Below, piece by piece: positions 1 through 10,786 of a DNA stretch of 64,000 bases. Location: positions 1,021,501 to 1,085,500 of the forward strand of contig NC_012863.1 in the NCBI RefSeq assembly GCF_000026945.1, written 5' to 3'. Source of the DNA: Candida dubliniensis CD36 (lineage: Eukaryota; Ascomycota; Pichiomycetes; Serinales; Debaryomycetaceae). Below the pieces are notes generated by a model that saw only the letters and a list, made by a program, of their open reading frames with translations, ran no database searches and was not told the origin of the DNA. Position 1 is the first letter of the stretch; every line of letters starts with the position of its first letter. Position numbers and translations under genes: made by a program.

Positions 1-2384
1 ATCAATTAGGTATTGAGCAAGAGGCATTGAGAGAATTAGGCAAGGAAAAGGGGAATTCTCATGAAATTGATATAGATGATGCATTTGATGAAGATTTGGA
101 GGTTCTGCCTATCAATGATGGAACTCGTTCTCAATTCACACTCGACCATGACATTTTGGGCAGCTTCGATTTGATGGATAATCAATTGGTTGGATCTGCA
201 GATGAAGAGATTCAAAACCTCAATGGTAAGACTGAGGTCCACGTTACGCGACAACAACAAGAACCACAACAACCTAGAAATATTTCACCGCCATCTTCAC
301 AACAATACGTGGCTCATGATGATTTGCGTTTGCCTCCAGGTAAAGATACTGATAGAAAAAGTGGTCCTGGCTTAAGTATTGATTTGTTGCAGAGTAAGCC
401 AATTCACCCCGAGGAAACTGCAATCGGGTTTGGAATGAATGCGTTACCCTCTCCAACGTTACATTTAGATGAATCTCAAAATAGTACACCTGGACATCTG
501 CGAAAGACTAGTAATTCTGCCAGTTACGACGATTACTACAATATAGCAGACAAATCATCCACTGCAGGTACCCCCAAAACAAAGAAAGAGACCAAAGTCA
601 AGACAAAATTATTTAACAAAGACCCCAATTTGGAAATTATAGACTCTGACAACTACAAAGAAAAAATGGGTATTGAGACATCTAATAACAAAAAATTGAA
701 GAAGAAAAAGTCTTTTGGTTTGCTTAGTACAACATCATCTGTGGGGGGGAACAATGCATCTGAAAGTGAGGGCCCCAAAAAATTGAAAAAGAAAAAGTCA
801 TGGGGCTGGTTGCGGGAACGTTCTGCCAGTACGTCATCTGCAGATATCAACAATTTACCACCTTTGCCACTTGATAAATTGCCTACGAGGTCATTTTCAA
901 ATCCCGAAACATCTACTGATCAGCACCACAAACAAGACCTTGCAAATGGCTCAGACCTTGAGCAGGAATTAGAGCATGAGCCACAACTTGAACTTGAGTT
1001 GGAGCTGGACCTTGAGTTTGATTACGAACATCAAAGAAAGCATCAAGATGCTTCATTGATCAACGATTCAAGCTTTGCAGTTGATTCTACTTCTATGAAG
1101 TCAACAGACAAGGAAAATGTTCTATCCAAACTTTTCAAGAAAAAGACAAAAGTGCCAGGTTCAAGCTCGCAGTCGGTATTTTCATTTGAATCAAGAGGCT
1201 CAGGGGCTAGTGTCGACTACGAATCGGACAACGATGCAAAGCTGATGAAAAAGAAGACCAACAACAGCAGTAAATTATTTAAGAAGAAATCAAAGGCCAA
1301 ATTATCAGAACAAGAGAATTCAGTGAATAAAGAGAAGCTTCGACCTTTGAATTTGGTGTCAAAAGAATCACAGACAATTGAGGAGAAAGAGAATTTGCGG
1401 CAAAGTAATGGTACTCGCAAGTCAGAACGGATTGAGAACCAAGAGCAACATGAAGAGCAATTGCCTGTAACCTCGTCACCCATACATCAATTCAACATTG
1501 AACATCTCAAGGACGATTTTATCTCTTTTGGGGAGAAGGACGACGTTTTGGATTCTGGAGCCCAAGATTTTGTCGAAGGTGTACAATCTCGTAATATTCA
1601 GAGCACAATTGTCATTGTTGATGAAGATGAAGAAGCTTCTACTGGAAATAACGCTGCTAACAATGATTTGGAGACGTTAAGGGTTGATGAATTGTCTAAG
1701 AAGAAATCGGTCAGCAAGAAAAAACATAACAGGGTACAGAAAAAGAACCCTTCAACGGAACTTGCTGATACAAACAAGGAGATGGTAGAGGAGGTTCCTG
1801 CAGCAGATCAGAGTATCAAGCCAAGCCCAGAGGACGAAGTTGCTTCTAAGAATGAAGATAAAGAGAAGTTAGACATTCAAGAAAAGTTGAAAAAATCAAT
1901 TAAGCGTACGTCAAGAGCTAACCAACCTATAGAGTTTACAGACTCTGCTTTTGGGTTTCCCTTGCCACCACCATCTCAGTCAACTTTAGTGATGCTTGAC
2001 TACAGATTTCCGGTTCATGTTGAACGTGCTATTTATAGATTGTCACACTTGAAGCTAGCTAACCCCAAACGTTCATTGAGAGAACAAGTTTTGTTGTCAA
2101 ACTTTATGTATGCCTACCTTAACTTAGTTGATCATACATTACATTTGGAGCAACAAAACATGAGTAGTGAGGATGGTGATCAGATGGAACGTGACGAGGA
2201 AGAGGAAGAAGAAATGACTGACACGGATGAGAAAGACATGATATTTGGAGAAAGTAGTATCGCCGATGAGGACGACATTATGCCCGAGGAAGCAAATGGC
2301 GATTCAATTGGGATTAACTTGGATATGGCTGGTATGGACGTTTTACATAGGAAACAGCACCATCATTCTGGAATCGAGGTATAG
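1..2384 (+). CDS. ZDS1: Zds1/Zds2-family protein, 5' end cut by window
   Basis: The reading frame is open from the first bases, so the N-terminus lies outside the window; about 794 residues remain. Most of it is low-complexity, with repeated Lys-rich patches (KKLKKKKS-type at about 690-800) and acidic stretches. The recognisable part is the C-terminal Zds domain at about 1951-2150, with the hallmark strings FPLPPPS, VERAIYRLSHLKL and LREQVLLSNFMYAYLNL. A very acidic tail follows. Zds proteins in budding yeast bind the PP2A-Cdc55 phosphatase through this domain and act in mitotic entry, mitotic exit and cell polarity. That role is family knowledge, not visible here. The symbol follows synteny with SCS7 and the single-copy state I expect in Candida; ZDS2 would be an equivalent name by homology. 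Confidence 0.85.
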   Translation, partial: QLGIEQEALRELGKEKGNSHEIDIDDAFDEDLEVLPINDGTRSQFTLDHDILGSFDLMDNQLVGSADEEIQNLNGKTEVHVTRQQQEPQQPRNISPPSSQQYVAHDDLRLPPGKDTDRKSGPGLSIDLLQSKPIHPEETAIGFGMNALPSPTLHLDESQNSTPGHLRKTSNSASYDDYYNIADKSSTAGTPKTKKETKVKTKLFNKDPNLEIIDSDNYKEKMGIETSNNKKLKKKKSFGLLSTTSSVGGNNASESEGPKKLKKKKSWGWLRERSASTSSADINNLPPLPLDKLPTRSFSNPETSTDQHHKQDLANGSDLEQELEHEPQLELELELDLEFDYEHQRKHQDASLINDSSFAVDSTSMKSTDKENVLSKLFKKKTKVPGSSSQSVFSFESRGSGASVDYESDNDAKLMKKKTNNSSKLFKKKSKAKLSEQENSVNKEKLRPLNLVSKESQTIEEKENLRQSNGTRKSERIENQEQHEEQLPVTSSPIHQFNIEHLKDDFISFGEKDDVLDSGAQDFVEGVQSRNIQSTIVIVDEDEEASTGNNAANNDLETLRVDELSKKKSVSKKKHNRVQKKNPSTELADTNKEMVEEVPAADQSIKPSPEDEVASKNEDKEKLDIQEKLKKSIKRTSRANQPIEFTDSAFGFPLPPPSQSTLVMLDYRFPVHVERAIYRLSHLKLANPKRSLREQVLLSNFMYAYLNLVDHTLHLEQQNMSSEDGDQMERDEEEEEEMTDTDEKDMIFGESSIADEDDIMPEEANGDSIGINLDMAGMDVLHRKQHHHSGIEV

Positions 2385-3006
2385 GAATTAGAATGAATTT
2401 AGAATAACTTAACATAGAGAACTATTGTAAAAATCAAAAAAAAAAAAGATATCTAATGGATACTTAGATCGCTCTAATACATCATTTGCCGCACATTCGA
2501 AGTAACAGGCAACGACAGTTGGCGGTTTGCTTTCCACCCTATTCTTGGGTGATGGCTCTTCTTGTATCTATTTTGTATAAAGAGTGGTCCAAGTGTTGTA
2601 ACGTGTGGCTTATTGTTATTCTCGGAAAAATGGAATAACTGTTTGTTATTTTTGCAATCCCCGTTGTTTCCGTTTTTTTGTTTCTTTTCGCACAGGCATT
2701 ATTATGCACCTCGTTCCTCGTTAACAACTGACGCGAAAAATAAAAAAAAATAAAATAAAATAAAAAATATTTGAAAATTATATGGAAGCAAAAAAAAAAA
2801 GAAATCACCCCATCGAGCACATATATTATTGGTAAGTTGAAGTCAACTGACGAATCAAGTAATATATAACTATAAGCAAAATATCTTATTTTTTGTTACC
2901 ACTTTTATTTCCCTGTTTCTTTTTTGCACAACAGCTAGATAGGTTCATTCACTAGGGAGTTATTGAAGTACAACACAAACCCTGATTGAATATTAGAGCG
3001 TTAGAG
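2385..3006. other. intergenic, ZDS1 3' end and SCS7 promoter
   Basis: AT-rich spacer between two plus-strand genes. It contains an A-run just after the ZDS1 stop (about 2437-2447) and an A-rich AAAAT repeat near 2740-2770. The short ORFs on both strands look like composition artefacts. No RNA gene or repeat seen. Confidence 0.6.
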
Positions 3007-4143
3007 ATGAGTAAGAATTTGCCCTTGTTATCTATTCAAGAAGTGAGTAAACACAACCATGTGAAGGATTGTTGGGTCACTTTGTACCAAAGAAAAATCT
3101 ACAATGTGACCGGGTTTTTAGAAGAACATCCTGGTGGCGCTGAGATCGTTTTGCCATATGCTGGTAAAGATATCACAGGAATCATGGCTGAGGCGCTGTC
3201 TCATGAACACTCAGAAAGTGCCTATGAAATCTTGGACGATGGAATGTTGGTTGGGTACTTGGCAACCGAGGATGAAGAGAAAGGGTTATTGAGGAATAAG
3301 AACAACACACCAGTTGAGGTTAAGTTGGTGAATAACGATGGCAAGGATTTTGATATGTATGAGTTCCATGACCATTTACCAGCAGAAGAAAAGTTATCCA
3401 TTCAAACTGATTTCGAAGAAGATACTAAAAAGCATCGCTTTTTGGATTTGAACAAACCATTGTTGATGCAATTATTGACTAGTGATTTCTCCAAGGACTT
3501 TTACTTGGACCAAGTCCACCGTCCAAGACATTACGGAAAAGGATCTGCACCTTTGTTTGGAAACTTCTTGGAGCCAATTTCTTTGACACCATGGTGGGTT
3601 ATACCTATGGTTTGGTTGCCTCCCAACCTTTATATTTTCTATATTGGGTTTGTCAACCAAAGCCCCATTACTGCGTTGAGTTTATGGGTGATGGGATTAT
3701 TTGTCTGGACATTGGTGGAATATTGTTTACATCGTTTCTTATTCCATTTGGATTACTTTTTGCCCAATCATCCTTATGCATTTACTGTCCACTTTCTTTT
3801 GCACGGTGTCCACCACTATTTGCCCATGGATGGCTACAGATTAGTTTTGCCACCAGCCATGTTTTTGGTTTTAGCTTTCCCATTCTACAAGTTGATTTTT
3901 TCAATATTTCCTTTCTACATGGCGTGCTCGGGATTTGCAGGTGGTACTTTGGGTTATATCATGTATGATGTGACTCATTATGTGTTGCATCACACCAAGT
4001 TACCTAAATACTTTCAAACTGTGAAGAGATTACATTTGGAGCATCATTACAAGAACTACGAGTTGGGCTTTGGTGTAACATCTCCCTTTTGGGATGTCGT
4101 ATTTGGTACAGAACTTACCAATACTTTTGAGAAGAGAAAATAG
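3007..4143 (+). CDS. SCS7: Sphingolipid (ceramide) fatty acid alpha-hydroxylase, cytochrome b5 fusion
   Basis: 378 residues from the ATG at 3007; the frame is open slightly upstream but has no earlier ATG. Residues about 5-85 form a cytochrome b5 domain with the heme signature HPGG (41-44) and a second heme His in the SHEHSES segment (65-71). The C-terminal half is a membrane fatty acid hydroxylase. It has the di-iron histidine boxes HRFLFH, HGVHHYLPMD, HYVLHH and HLEHHYKNY, between hydrophobic segments. The family hydroxylates the very long acyl chain of ceramide in the ER. Length and architecture match yeast Scs7. Residue 64 is encoded by CTG (3196-3198) and should be serine in this clade. 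It converges on the next gene. Confidence 0.95.
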   Translation: MSKNLPLLSIQEVSKHNHVKDCWVTLYQRKIYNVTGFLEEHPGGAEIVLPYAGKDITGIMAEALSHEHSESAYEILDDGMLVGYLATEDEEKGLLRNKNNTPVEVKLVNNDGKDFDMYEFHDHLPAEEKLSIQTDFEEDTKKHRFLDLNKPLLMQLLTSDFSKDFYLDQVHRPRHYGKGSAPLFGNFLEPISLTPWWVIPMVWLPPNLYIFYIGFVNQSPITALSLWVMGLFVWTLVEYCLHRFLFHLDYFLPNHPYAFTVHFLLHGVHHYLPMDGYRLVLPPAMFLVLAFPFYKLIFSIFPFYMACSGFAGGTLGYIMYDVTHYVLHHTKLPKYFQTVKRLHLEHHYKNYELGFGVTSPFWDVVFGTELTNTFEKRK

Positions 4144-4447
4144 AAAATAACGGGTATTTGTTAGGGTTAGTTGGGTATTCTGTGGATATAAGTAGCTCTT
4201 CAAACTTAGTTTTACTTGCTAAATAAACGAAAATACAATGTACAAATGTACAAAAAACTTAGTGTTAGTGGCAAGTAGCTGTTATGTGAGAGGTTACTGC
4301 AAAATGATTATTTACGCAATACACTTAAACTCGTAGACTTTGTAGATTATACAATAATATATAGAATTTGCAAGAGTTTGTTCTTGAATTCTTGCAACCA
4401 GGACTTTTTTTTATGGGCACCAAGGAACTCAAGCACCAATTGGAAAG
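4144..4447. other. convergent 3' intergenic region
   Basis: 304 bp between the stop codons of SCS7 and RRN9. AT-rich with short A/T runs, consistent with two facing polyadenylation regions. Nothing else seen. Confidence 0.6.
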
Positions 4448-5626
4448 CTAAAGGTTCAACATATATGAATTTTCATCTAATTCAGCCGATCCTAGAATAT
4501 CTTCTTTCACGTCATTCAAATCCTCTACCTTTGGTTCTGCTATCGACACTTTTCTACGTTTTCTTTCTCGTTCTCCATTCGTCTTACTCCATGAAATATC
4601 TGAAGATTGGTCTTGGATTCGTAGAAGCTCGAAAAAATTATGCTTGAACCTTGCCTCCTCTCTTCCTCTTTGAGAGAAATCGTTAAGATATCGGGCTACT
4701 AAATCTTTATAAGTAATTTGACCTGACGCCTGGACACTATTAGATAATGTTTTCAAATATTCGTGCACGTTGAATCCCCCTTCTTCAGTTCTTATCTGGC
4801 CCTCACATTCTGGTTCGCTCTCAAACTCGTAGTTATAGTGCATTTTGCTGAACAACTTCTCGCATTTGTTATATAAATCTTTGTAGGTCTTTGTATTTAT
4901 AATGGTGTGTGGATTAATTTCATTTCTCACTGCTGTACATAGAATATCCTTCCAGTTTATTGTTTTCTTAGAGGTTCTCTTCTTTGTCAAAGTGTCTATC
5001 AAAGAATTAAACCGATTTGCAACTTGGATAGTTAGTGGTAATAAAGCTGGATTCGATGCCATATCATCCGTAATTGCTAGGTTCGTCTTAGAAATATTTA
5101 AATCCTTTACTCTTGCATGTATTTTATGTTGGATTATTGACGACAACGAATTGATAAGTAACTTCTTGGAATTGGGAGTGCGTTCCAAGTATGTTATTTC
5201 ATTGATAGGTCTCAGCAAAAGCTTCTTTAAATTCTCGTCTTCATTGTCACCCTCACTATCTTCCGCTTCCTGTTCGTCCTCCGACTCAACCTCAGCATTG
5301 TAGATTGGATTGTCCTCATCCTCTTTTGTATTATCTTCAAGGCTGGTCATCTCTTCTGTTCTGCTCTTTCGATTGCTCACCTTACGCTTGAGTACAGAAA
5401 CATAATCTATGTCTTTTTCATACCCATCAACTATATCGTCTTCAAAATTGTCTTGCGGAATGGGCACATCAGCAAACTTTAGGGGCCAGTAGCTCCAGGT
5501 ATGTCTTGGAAAATTGGGATTTACTCGTCTTAGCAAGAAGGTCGAATACAAATGTAGGGACAAATCAGAGGTATAATTGTCTTCTAAAACGTTCAATACC
5601 TGCTGACGATCTGATTTGGTTGACAT
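4448..5626 (-). CDS. RRN9: RNA polymerase I upstream activation factor subunit Rrn9
   Basis: 392 residues from an ATG at 5626. The N-terminal segment DLSLHLYSTFLLRRVNPNFP followed by HTWSYWPL is the conserved RRN9 domain motif. It is followed by a strongly acidic Glu/Asp stretch (about residues 95-132) and a helical C-terminal half without a clear domain. In S. cerevisiae, Rrn9 is part of the UAF complex that binds the rDNA promoter and recruits TBP for Pol I. Length is close to the yeast protein (about 365 residues). Identification rests mainly on the N-terminal motif. The gene faces SCS7 tail to tail. Confidence 0.75.
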   Translation of the reverse strand: MSTKSDRQQVLNVLEDNYTSDLSLHLYSTFLLRRVNPNFPRHTWSYWPLKFADVPIPQDNFEDDIVDGYEKDIDYVSVLKRKVSNRKSRTEEMTSLEDNTKEDEDNPIYNAEVESEDEQEAEDSEGDNEDENLKKLLLRPINEITYLERTPNSKKLLINSLSSIIQHKIHARVKDLNISKTNLAITDDMASNPALLPLTIQVANRFNSLIDTLTKKRTSKKTINWKDILCTAVRNEINPHTIINTKTYKDLYNKCEKLFSKMHYNYEFESEPECEGQIRTEEGGFNVHEYLKTLSNSVQASGQITYKDLVARYLNDFSQRGREEARFKHNFFELLRIQDQSSDISWSKTNGERERKRRKVSIAEPKVEDLNDVKEDILGSAELDENSYMLNL

Positions 5627-6752
5627 TCTATTATTCTATTTGCATTGATATACGTCGAAGTTTGTTGTGATTTTCCAAATCTTGGTTTTCATCTCAATTT
5701 CAGCTAGTCGTGTAATAGCACGGAAATTTAATTTAGTCAGTTATGCGCTACCAAATAGAGTAAATGGAATCCCAAATCTGCCATTGACAGGTATATTGAT
5801 TTCACAGATTAACTTTGGAATTGATTATGTTTGAAATTGTGTCTGAAGTAAGAAATAGCTTAAGCTAGGATAAGTTTTATGAATTTTCCTCATGACATCG
5901 ATACCAAGACGATAATGCCATCTCACTCGAGAGAGAAAACAACTTCCCCCTTAAACCAAATAAAGAATTGATCTTAAAAACTTACCAATTTCCTCGAAAA
6001 CGCTTTTTCAACTACTTGTTTTAAGAGTAAGCCTTCTACCACTGTTAACATAAACTAGGAGTAAAGCCCGAGTTTTCCAACCACATTTCCCCTGGCATTT
6101 ATTGTATAGCTTAGAATTAACATCAAACTATTCCCTTCGAGTCTCGCGTAAATTGCGGCATTACTATCTTTTGTCACACAATCGGGTCACCATGTAGCGC
6201 TATTTAATTCAAATCACAATGATATGTACGGTATCGATTCACGTACAAGGTGAAATCTCACGGAGTCTATGGTGGTTGGCAATTTAATGTAAATCACCTC
6301 TATTGGTCATATGTGTAATAATGAACACAGCGACTGAGTGTAAGCCTTCGAGTAACCTCTATTTTGTTCGAGTGTAAATATAAATGGATTGTATATTCCT
6401 GGATCTCAACCTAACCTTGCATGAATCCCGTTTCAACTAAATAACTAATTCTCTAGATTTCTTCCACTTCTATAGAATTCAACCTTTCCATACAGGCCAG
6501 TAATGATCATTCTCATTACTCACACATTCACACTTAAATCCTCTTCATTGATTCAACACTTTTTCTCTTCAAGTCGCAATTCTCTTTACAATTTACCAAC
6601 AAGTTTAATCATTCTTTCAACTAATTCTGTGTCGTGGGATAGTGCCAAATATAGCATATTTAAAAGATAGTCATCCACAACATTCCTTACAAACTTGCAT
6701 AAGTAAATCGATAATAAAAACCACCACAATCTAATCTCACTTTAATCATATC
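5627..6752. other. gene-free region left of the candidate centromere
   Basis: 1.1 kb with no convincing ORF. It begins with the RRN9 promoter and contains an LTR-like fragment near 6172. The plus strand is C-rich relative to G over much of it, for example 6481-6600, which continues into the next gene-free interval. Confidence 0.6.
6172..6421 (+). mobile_element. LTR-like remnant, copy A
   Basis: Starts with TGTCACACAATCGGGTCACC and stays alignable for about 25 bp with copies near 20286 (plus) and 42129 (minus), differing at only a few positions. About 200 bp further on is a TATAAA-like element (near 6379), in a similar relative place to copy B. The right boundary (a CA at about 6420-6421) is a guess and no target duplication is confirmed. 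No internal retrotransposon ORFs are present, so this would be a decayed solo LTR. Confidence 0.45.
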
Positions 6753-7451
6753 ATGCAGCCCAACTCCGCAAGTCAAAACCTGCTTATGACACCTGAACCA
6801 ATTCTAACTTCATTAATGTCTTCACCACTTATTTTGTTGTCAATTTTTGTTGCATGGGTTAAGATGGTATTCCGGTATTTCTTCCCCAATCACTTTTTAT
6901 TGGCAATCGCCAACAATCGTTTCACTACGTCCGTCGAAGATACTTTGGAATACTTTATTAGCACAACCACTTCTAAAGTCCAATCTGTGATGAACTATGT
7001 CAATGATTCAACTGATTTCGCCATTCCATGGATGGCAAATATCCAGTCCTTTTGGACAGCTATTTCACCTTTTGTATCATTTGTTTTAGGATGCATTTCG
7101 TCATTATTTCAATTTGTTATCAACCATTTCCAAATTAGTCCTTTAGCAACCATTTCTTGGTTTGTGGTATGGAATTTTACTTGTCGCTTATTTATTCGTA
7201 CTACATTCCCATTTCCGTATTTCAAACCTAGGAAACCAACTTCCAAACCTGCTGCTTCCGTTTACGTATTGCCATGCGTAACACCAGACGCCTGGACAAA
7301 AGATTCTTCAGCATTTCATCCAACCCCGAGACCTATCTCAAAGGTCCATATTCCTTTTCATCAAAATATTTTTAATGCTGTTCACACTTTTTATCGTTCC
7401 TTTCAGGCTATTCTGTCATCATGTAACTCACATTACTATGATTTTATCTAG
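6753..7451 (+). CDS. Small predicted membrane protein of unknown function
   Basis: 232 residues from an ATG at 6753; I do not recognise the family. Hydrophobic segments are visible at about residues 17-45 (MSSPLILLSIFVAWV region), 98-122 (ISPFVSFVLGCISSLFQFVI) and 130-145. A polar, Pro- and Lys-rich segment follows (PRKPTSKPAAS). It is the last ORF of appreciable length before the 7.4 kb gene-poor interval. Codon use is not obviously random and the ORF is long for this AT content. Even so, it lies in fast-evolving pericentromeric DNA and could be lineage-specific or non-coding. Expression data or an orthologue would decide. Confidence 0.5.
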   Translation: MQPNSASQNLLMTPEPILTSLMSSPLILLSIFVAWVKMVFRYFFPNHFLLAIANNRFTTSVEDTLEYFISTTTSKVQSVMNYVNDSTDFAIPWMANIQSFWTAISPFVSFVLGCISSLFQFVINHFQISPLATISWFVVWNFTCRLFIRTTFPFPYFKPRKPTSKPAASVYVLPCVTPDAWTKDSSAFHPTPRPISKVHIPFHQNIFNAVHTFYRSFQAILSSCNSHYYDFI

Positions 7452-10357
7452 GTAGAATAAGATTGTAAATTACCATGGATGAATCGTACTTAGACTAAAC
7501 ATAAATAGAAAAAATAAACAAAGAGCAGGGACTAAAGGTCAATATATATAATAGCTACATAGACATTCAAAATAATCCAAAGTACTCCACATGGATATTT
7601 CAACTCAAATGTACTGCTTGTTCTGAGTCAAACATAAAATTTGCACCAATTACATTCATAATATTCTCCTATAACAAGACGTTACCAGAAGATTGCAACG
7701 ATACTCTACAAGCTCTGATTATACCATACACCAAACAAGTAATTCTCCTACCTCCCAATATCTTCTTCCTAGCTAGCAATACTCTCTACATTTACAATTT
7801 AACAAAGAATCAAGCATCAAATGTAATCTGCTACCAAATTCTATAAGTATTCTCCTAAGTAGTTGACACAATTCACAAAATGGCCACACTAAAATCTCTA
7901 GAAATAATCTAGTCCTGAACGATGTCTAATTCAAGACATCTCCCATATAGCAACCCATTCCATCAATTACTTTTACTTCATATATGACCCCCTCTCTCCT
8001 TTCTCAAACGCGACCTACCAATTAATCGATCTCACTTATGATATTAAACAAGCCATTTCTTTATTTGCAACAGTCATATAACAAGCTCACCAAGATACGT
8101 TAATCTGCTACCAGTCTCCCATATATCACGTACTCGCAAAATAAAATCCGTAGTACAAGAATTCTAGTCACTAAACCACAATACACAATGGTACTATTCT
8201 GCAAGCACTGCCCTCCTTCCAAGATTACCTTATCAACTCCAACAAATATATTTTACAATATTTAGGCTCCCACCAGCACATTACTCGTTCACGGAAACAA
8301 AAGCATCCCTCCTAATTTCTATACTACCGAATACACAATTCCCAGTAAACCATTATAAAAGGAAAAGCTTTCAACCAACTCCCTGCAAATGTAAACCTAA
8401 AGCACAGAGCTCTATTCTTTAAAATCCAATCCTTAGCCACACAACATGTAAGTTGGCTTACTAGGAGCCTACAAATCAGATTATGAATGTAGCAAACATA
8501 CTTAATTATGCTTCAGAAAAGATACACCCATGGACTTGAAAACATTATCTCAAATACACCTCAAGTCAGACAATACAAAACTTATAGCTGTTGCATACTG
8601 CAATAGGTAAGAACATGAAAACAATAGAGTTTACATCAATCTCATTTTCGAATCAGCCAAACTTCAAAAATATAAACTATTCCTAATCAATATACTTCAC
8701 CTCATTCATTATTGCGCAACTCACGAAAACATCTACCATTACTACTACTTGGAACAATGAAACAATTGCAAAACGAGCCTTTACATATAAAGAAGAATAA
8801 CCCAGGTGCGTACATTGTTGAAATGAATCGGGTTCAACTAAAATTGACCACTACCGGGACCAAACATTAAACCACGAATTAAAGCATGCACTGAATGCAA
8901 ACACCATTAAAAATGTCTACTGTTAAGTGATTACATTTTCGTGTGTTTTCTACAGACGAACGCAATTCTACAATGCTAATCAAAGCTGTAGTTAGACTAG
9001 TTAAGTCCTCTATATGATTTAAAGACACTGCGCTTTCTTTATAGCCTATTAATTGCTAAACGACCCCCTCAAAATGCTTTCTAAGAAGATGCTTTGGCTA
9101 TTCGATTTTACTAAACTACGTATCCTGTTCCTGCAGTCTAACAGGGCATTGTGAATTTGCAACAAAGTTTTCAATTCGTTTTCCTGATGCCAATCATCAC
9201 TTATAATTAGGTTTCACGTGCTACAGTTATGCTTCTTTCAGATGTTGGTACAGCCTCAGGTCAATCGGTTTTGGTTTGGTTGCTGATGATCGTCGTACGT
9301 AGTATCGAGATAATCCTAAGTAACATCAAAAAATACATTGCCGTATGGTAGCAATGTAGCTGTTCCAGACACCTAGTAAATGATTAAAGCTTGCGTTTCT
9401 TAACAAAGAAAACTGAGTTTGTCGTCGTCGAATGCAGGCAAGTATGGGGATTAGTGCTTTAGAGCTAAGGAGTTGAACGTGTCTTTCCAACTTGTCCAAC
9501 AACGTATTCAGTCAGCTTAAGCTTTTTGTTCATGCATTAGAGTTTTGATTATTCTGGTATTTCTTACTAGGGTCCACCTTCGTAAAGTGATACTTGCTTG
9601 AAAGTTTCTACATAAATATTAATTGCAAGTATTAGTTTGAAATTGAGCAACCGGTGGTTCGAGGAGATTGTCGGTTGAAATGGGAAATTAGTATATTTGA
9701 GTAAGTTTGCTAGCTGGATTACTGTTTCCAACAACTAGTAGGGTTCATTTGAACTTATACTATAGAAGTGTTTTTGCGAATAAGTTCTTGATTGGGACAG
9801 ATTAAAATATTTGTGCATAATTAAAAGAGTTTTAATAAGTTACTTAATAAAGCTATACTCGTACTAGAGACATTCCTTTAGTCACGCCTCAGAGCTAGAA
9901 AATTTAAGCTGCGTTGGCTTTGCTTCTGATAAGCAACGTTTAGTCAATTCATTGGAAGATGTAGTAGGGTGTATCAAATATTGAGAAATTTTGGATTGTC
10001 TTTTACGGAAGAAAAGGTTCTTTAAACTTTGATTGGGGGAGCATTAGAATTTGAGCATTTATAGTTGAAGCTTTCTTTTCCAAGTGTATACTACATTTTC
10101 TTCTTTAATTGGATTATCTTAGATAAAGGAAATTACGTAAGATGTAAAGTTTATAGGAATTAAAGTGACATTTGCATGGTATGAATATGATTAATGACAA
10201 ATTGTATTATGGAGGTGGTGGAGTAATGGGTGTACGGTATTATCGTTTATTTGAAAATGACTTGGTCGCCTGGTTTTCGACGAAGACTGGAAGATACGGA
10301 GAATTGGTTAATAGTGTTGACCATTGGTGATGCAGCAATAGAGTTCCAAGTGAGTTA

Positions 10358-10398
10358 TTGATTAATCGATGCTATCTATTTTGGCGGTGAATTGACAG
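10358..10398 (+). repeat. Inverted repeat, left arm
   Basis: 41 bp beginning TTGATTAATCGATGCTATC. The reverse complement of 12586-12627 is identical except for one inserted base after GATTAATC. A shorter shared block, ACATGCATATTT, follows further inside on both sides. The arms are 2.2 kb apart and enclose the disrupted zinc-finger gene. I found no target-site duplication outside the arms. Confidence 0.85.
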
Positions 10399-10786
10399 GA
10401 ATTTCTTTTTTTTTTAATTACTACATGCATATTTCTCGTGTGATTTTCAGATTCTCAGTTACTAGTTTAGGAAGAAAATTCAATAAAGAGTCATCTTTTC
10501 TACTGCAAAATATGTATGGAGCCGGTTCGAAATTAGTATTTCTATTACTATAAATAGAAAAAATATGCAATTATCCTCCCCTAAATTTCCTTTTTTGGAT
10601 TCTTTATCCCTTGAAACCTTTGCCTAGGTCGACAACTCTAGGTCGAAGTGGTACTACTTCCTCGCACTAGAGAATTGAACTCGGCCCCATCTCTTCGGCT
10701 TCTCATTTCAAGTCTTAATAATTTATACTCAATAAAACAAACAACTACATATAAAATCAAACTTTATATAAAATAATAAGAACAAT

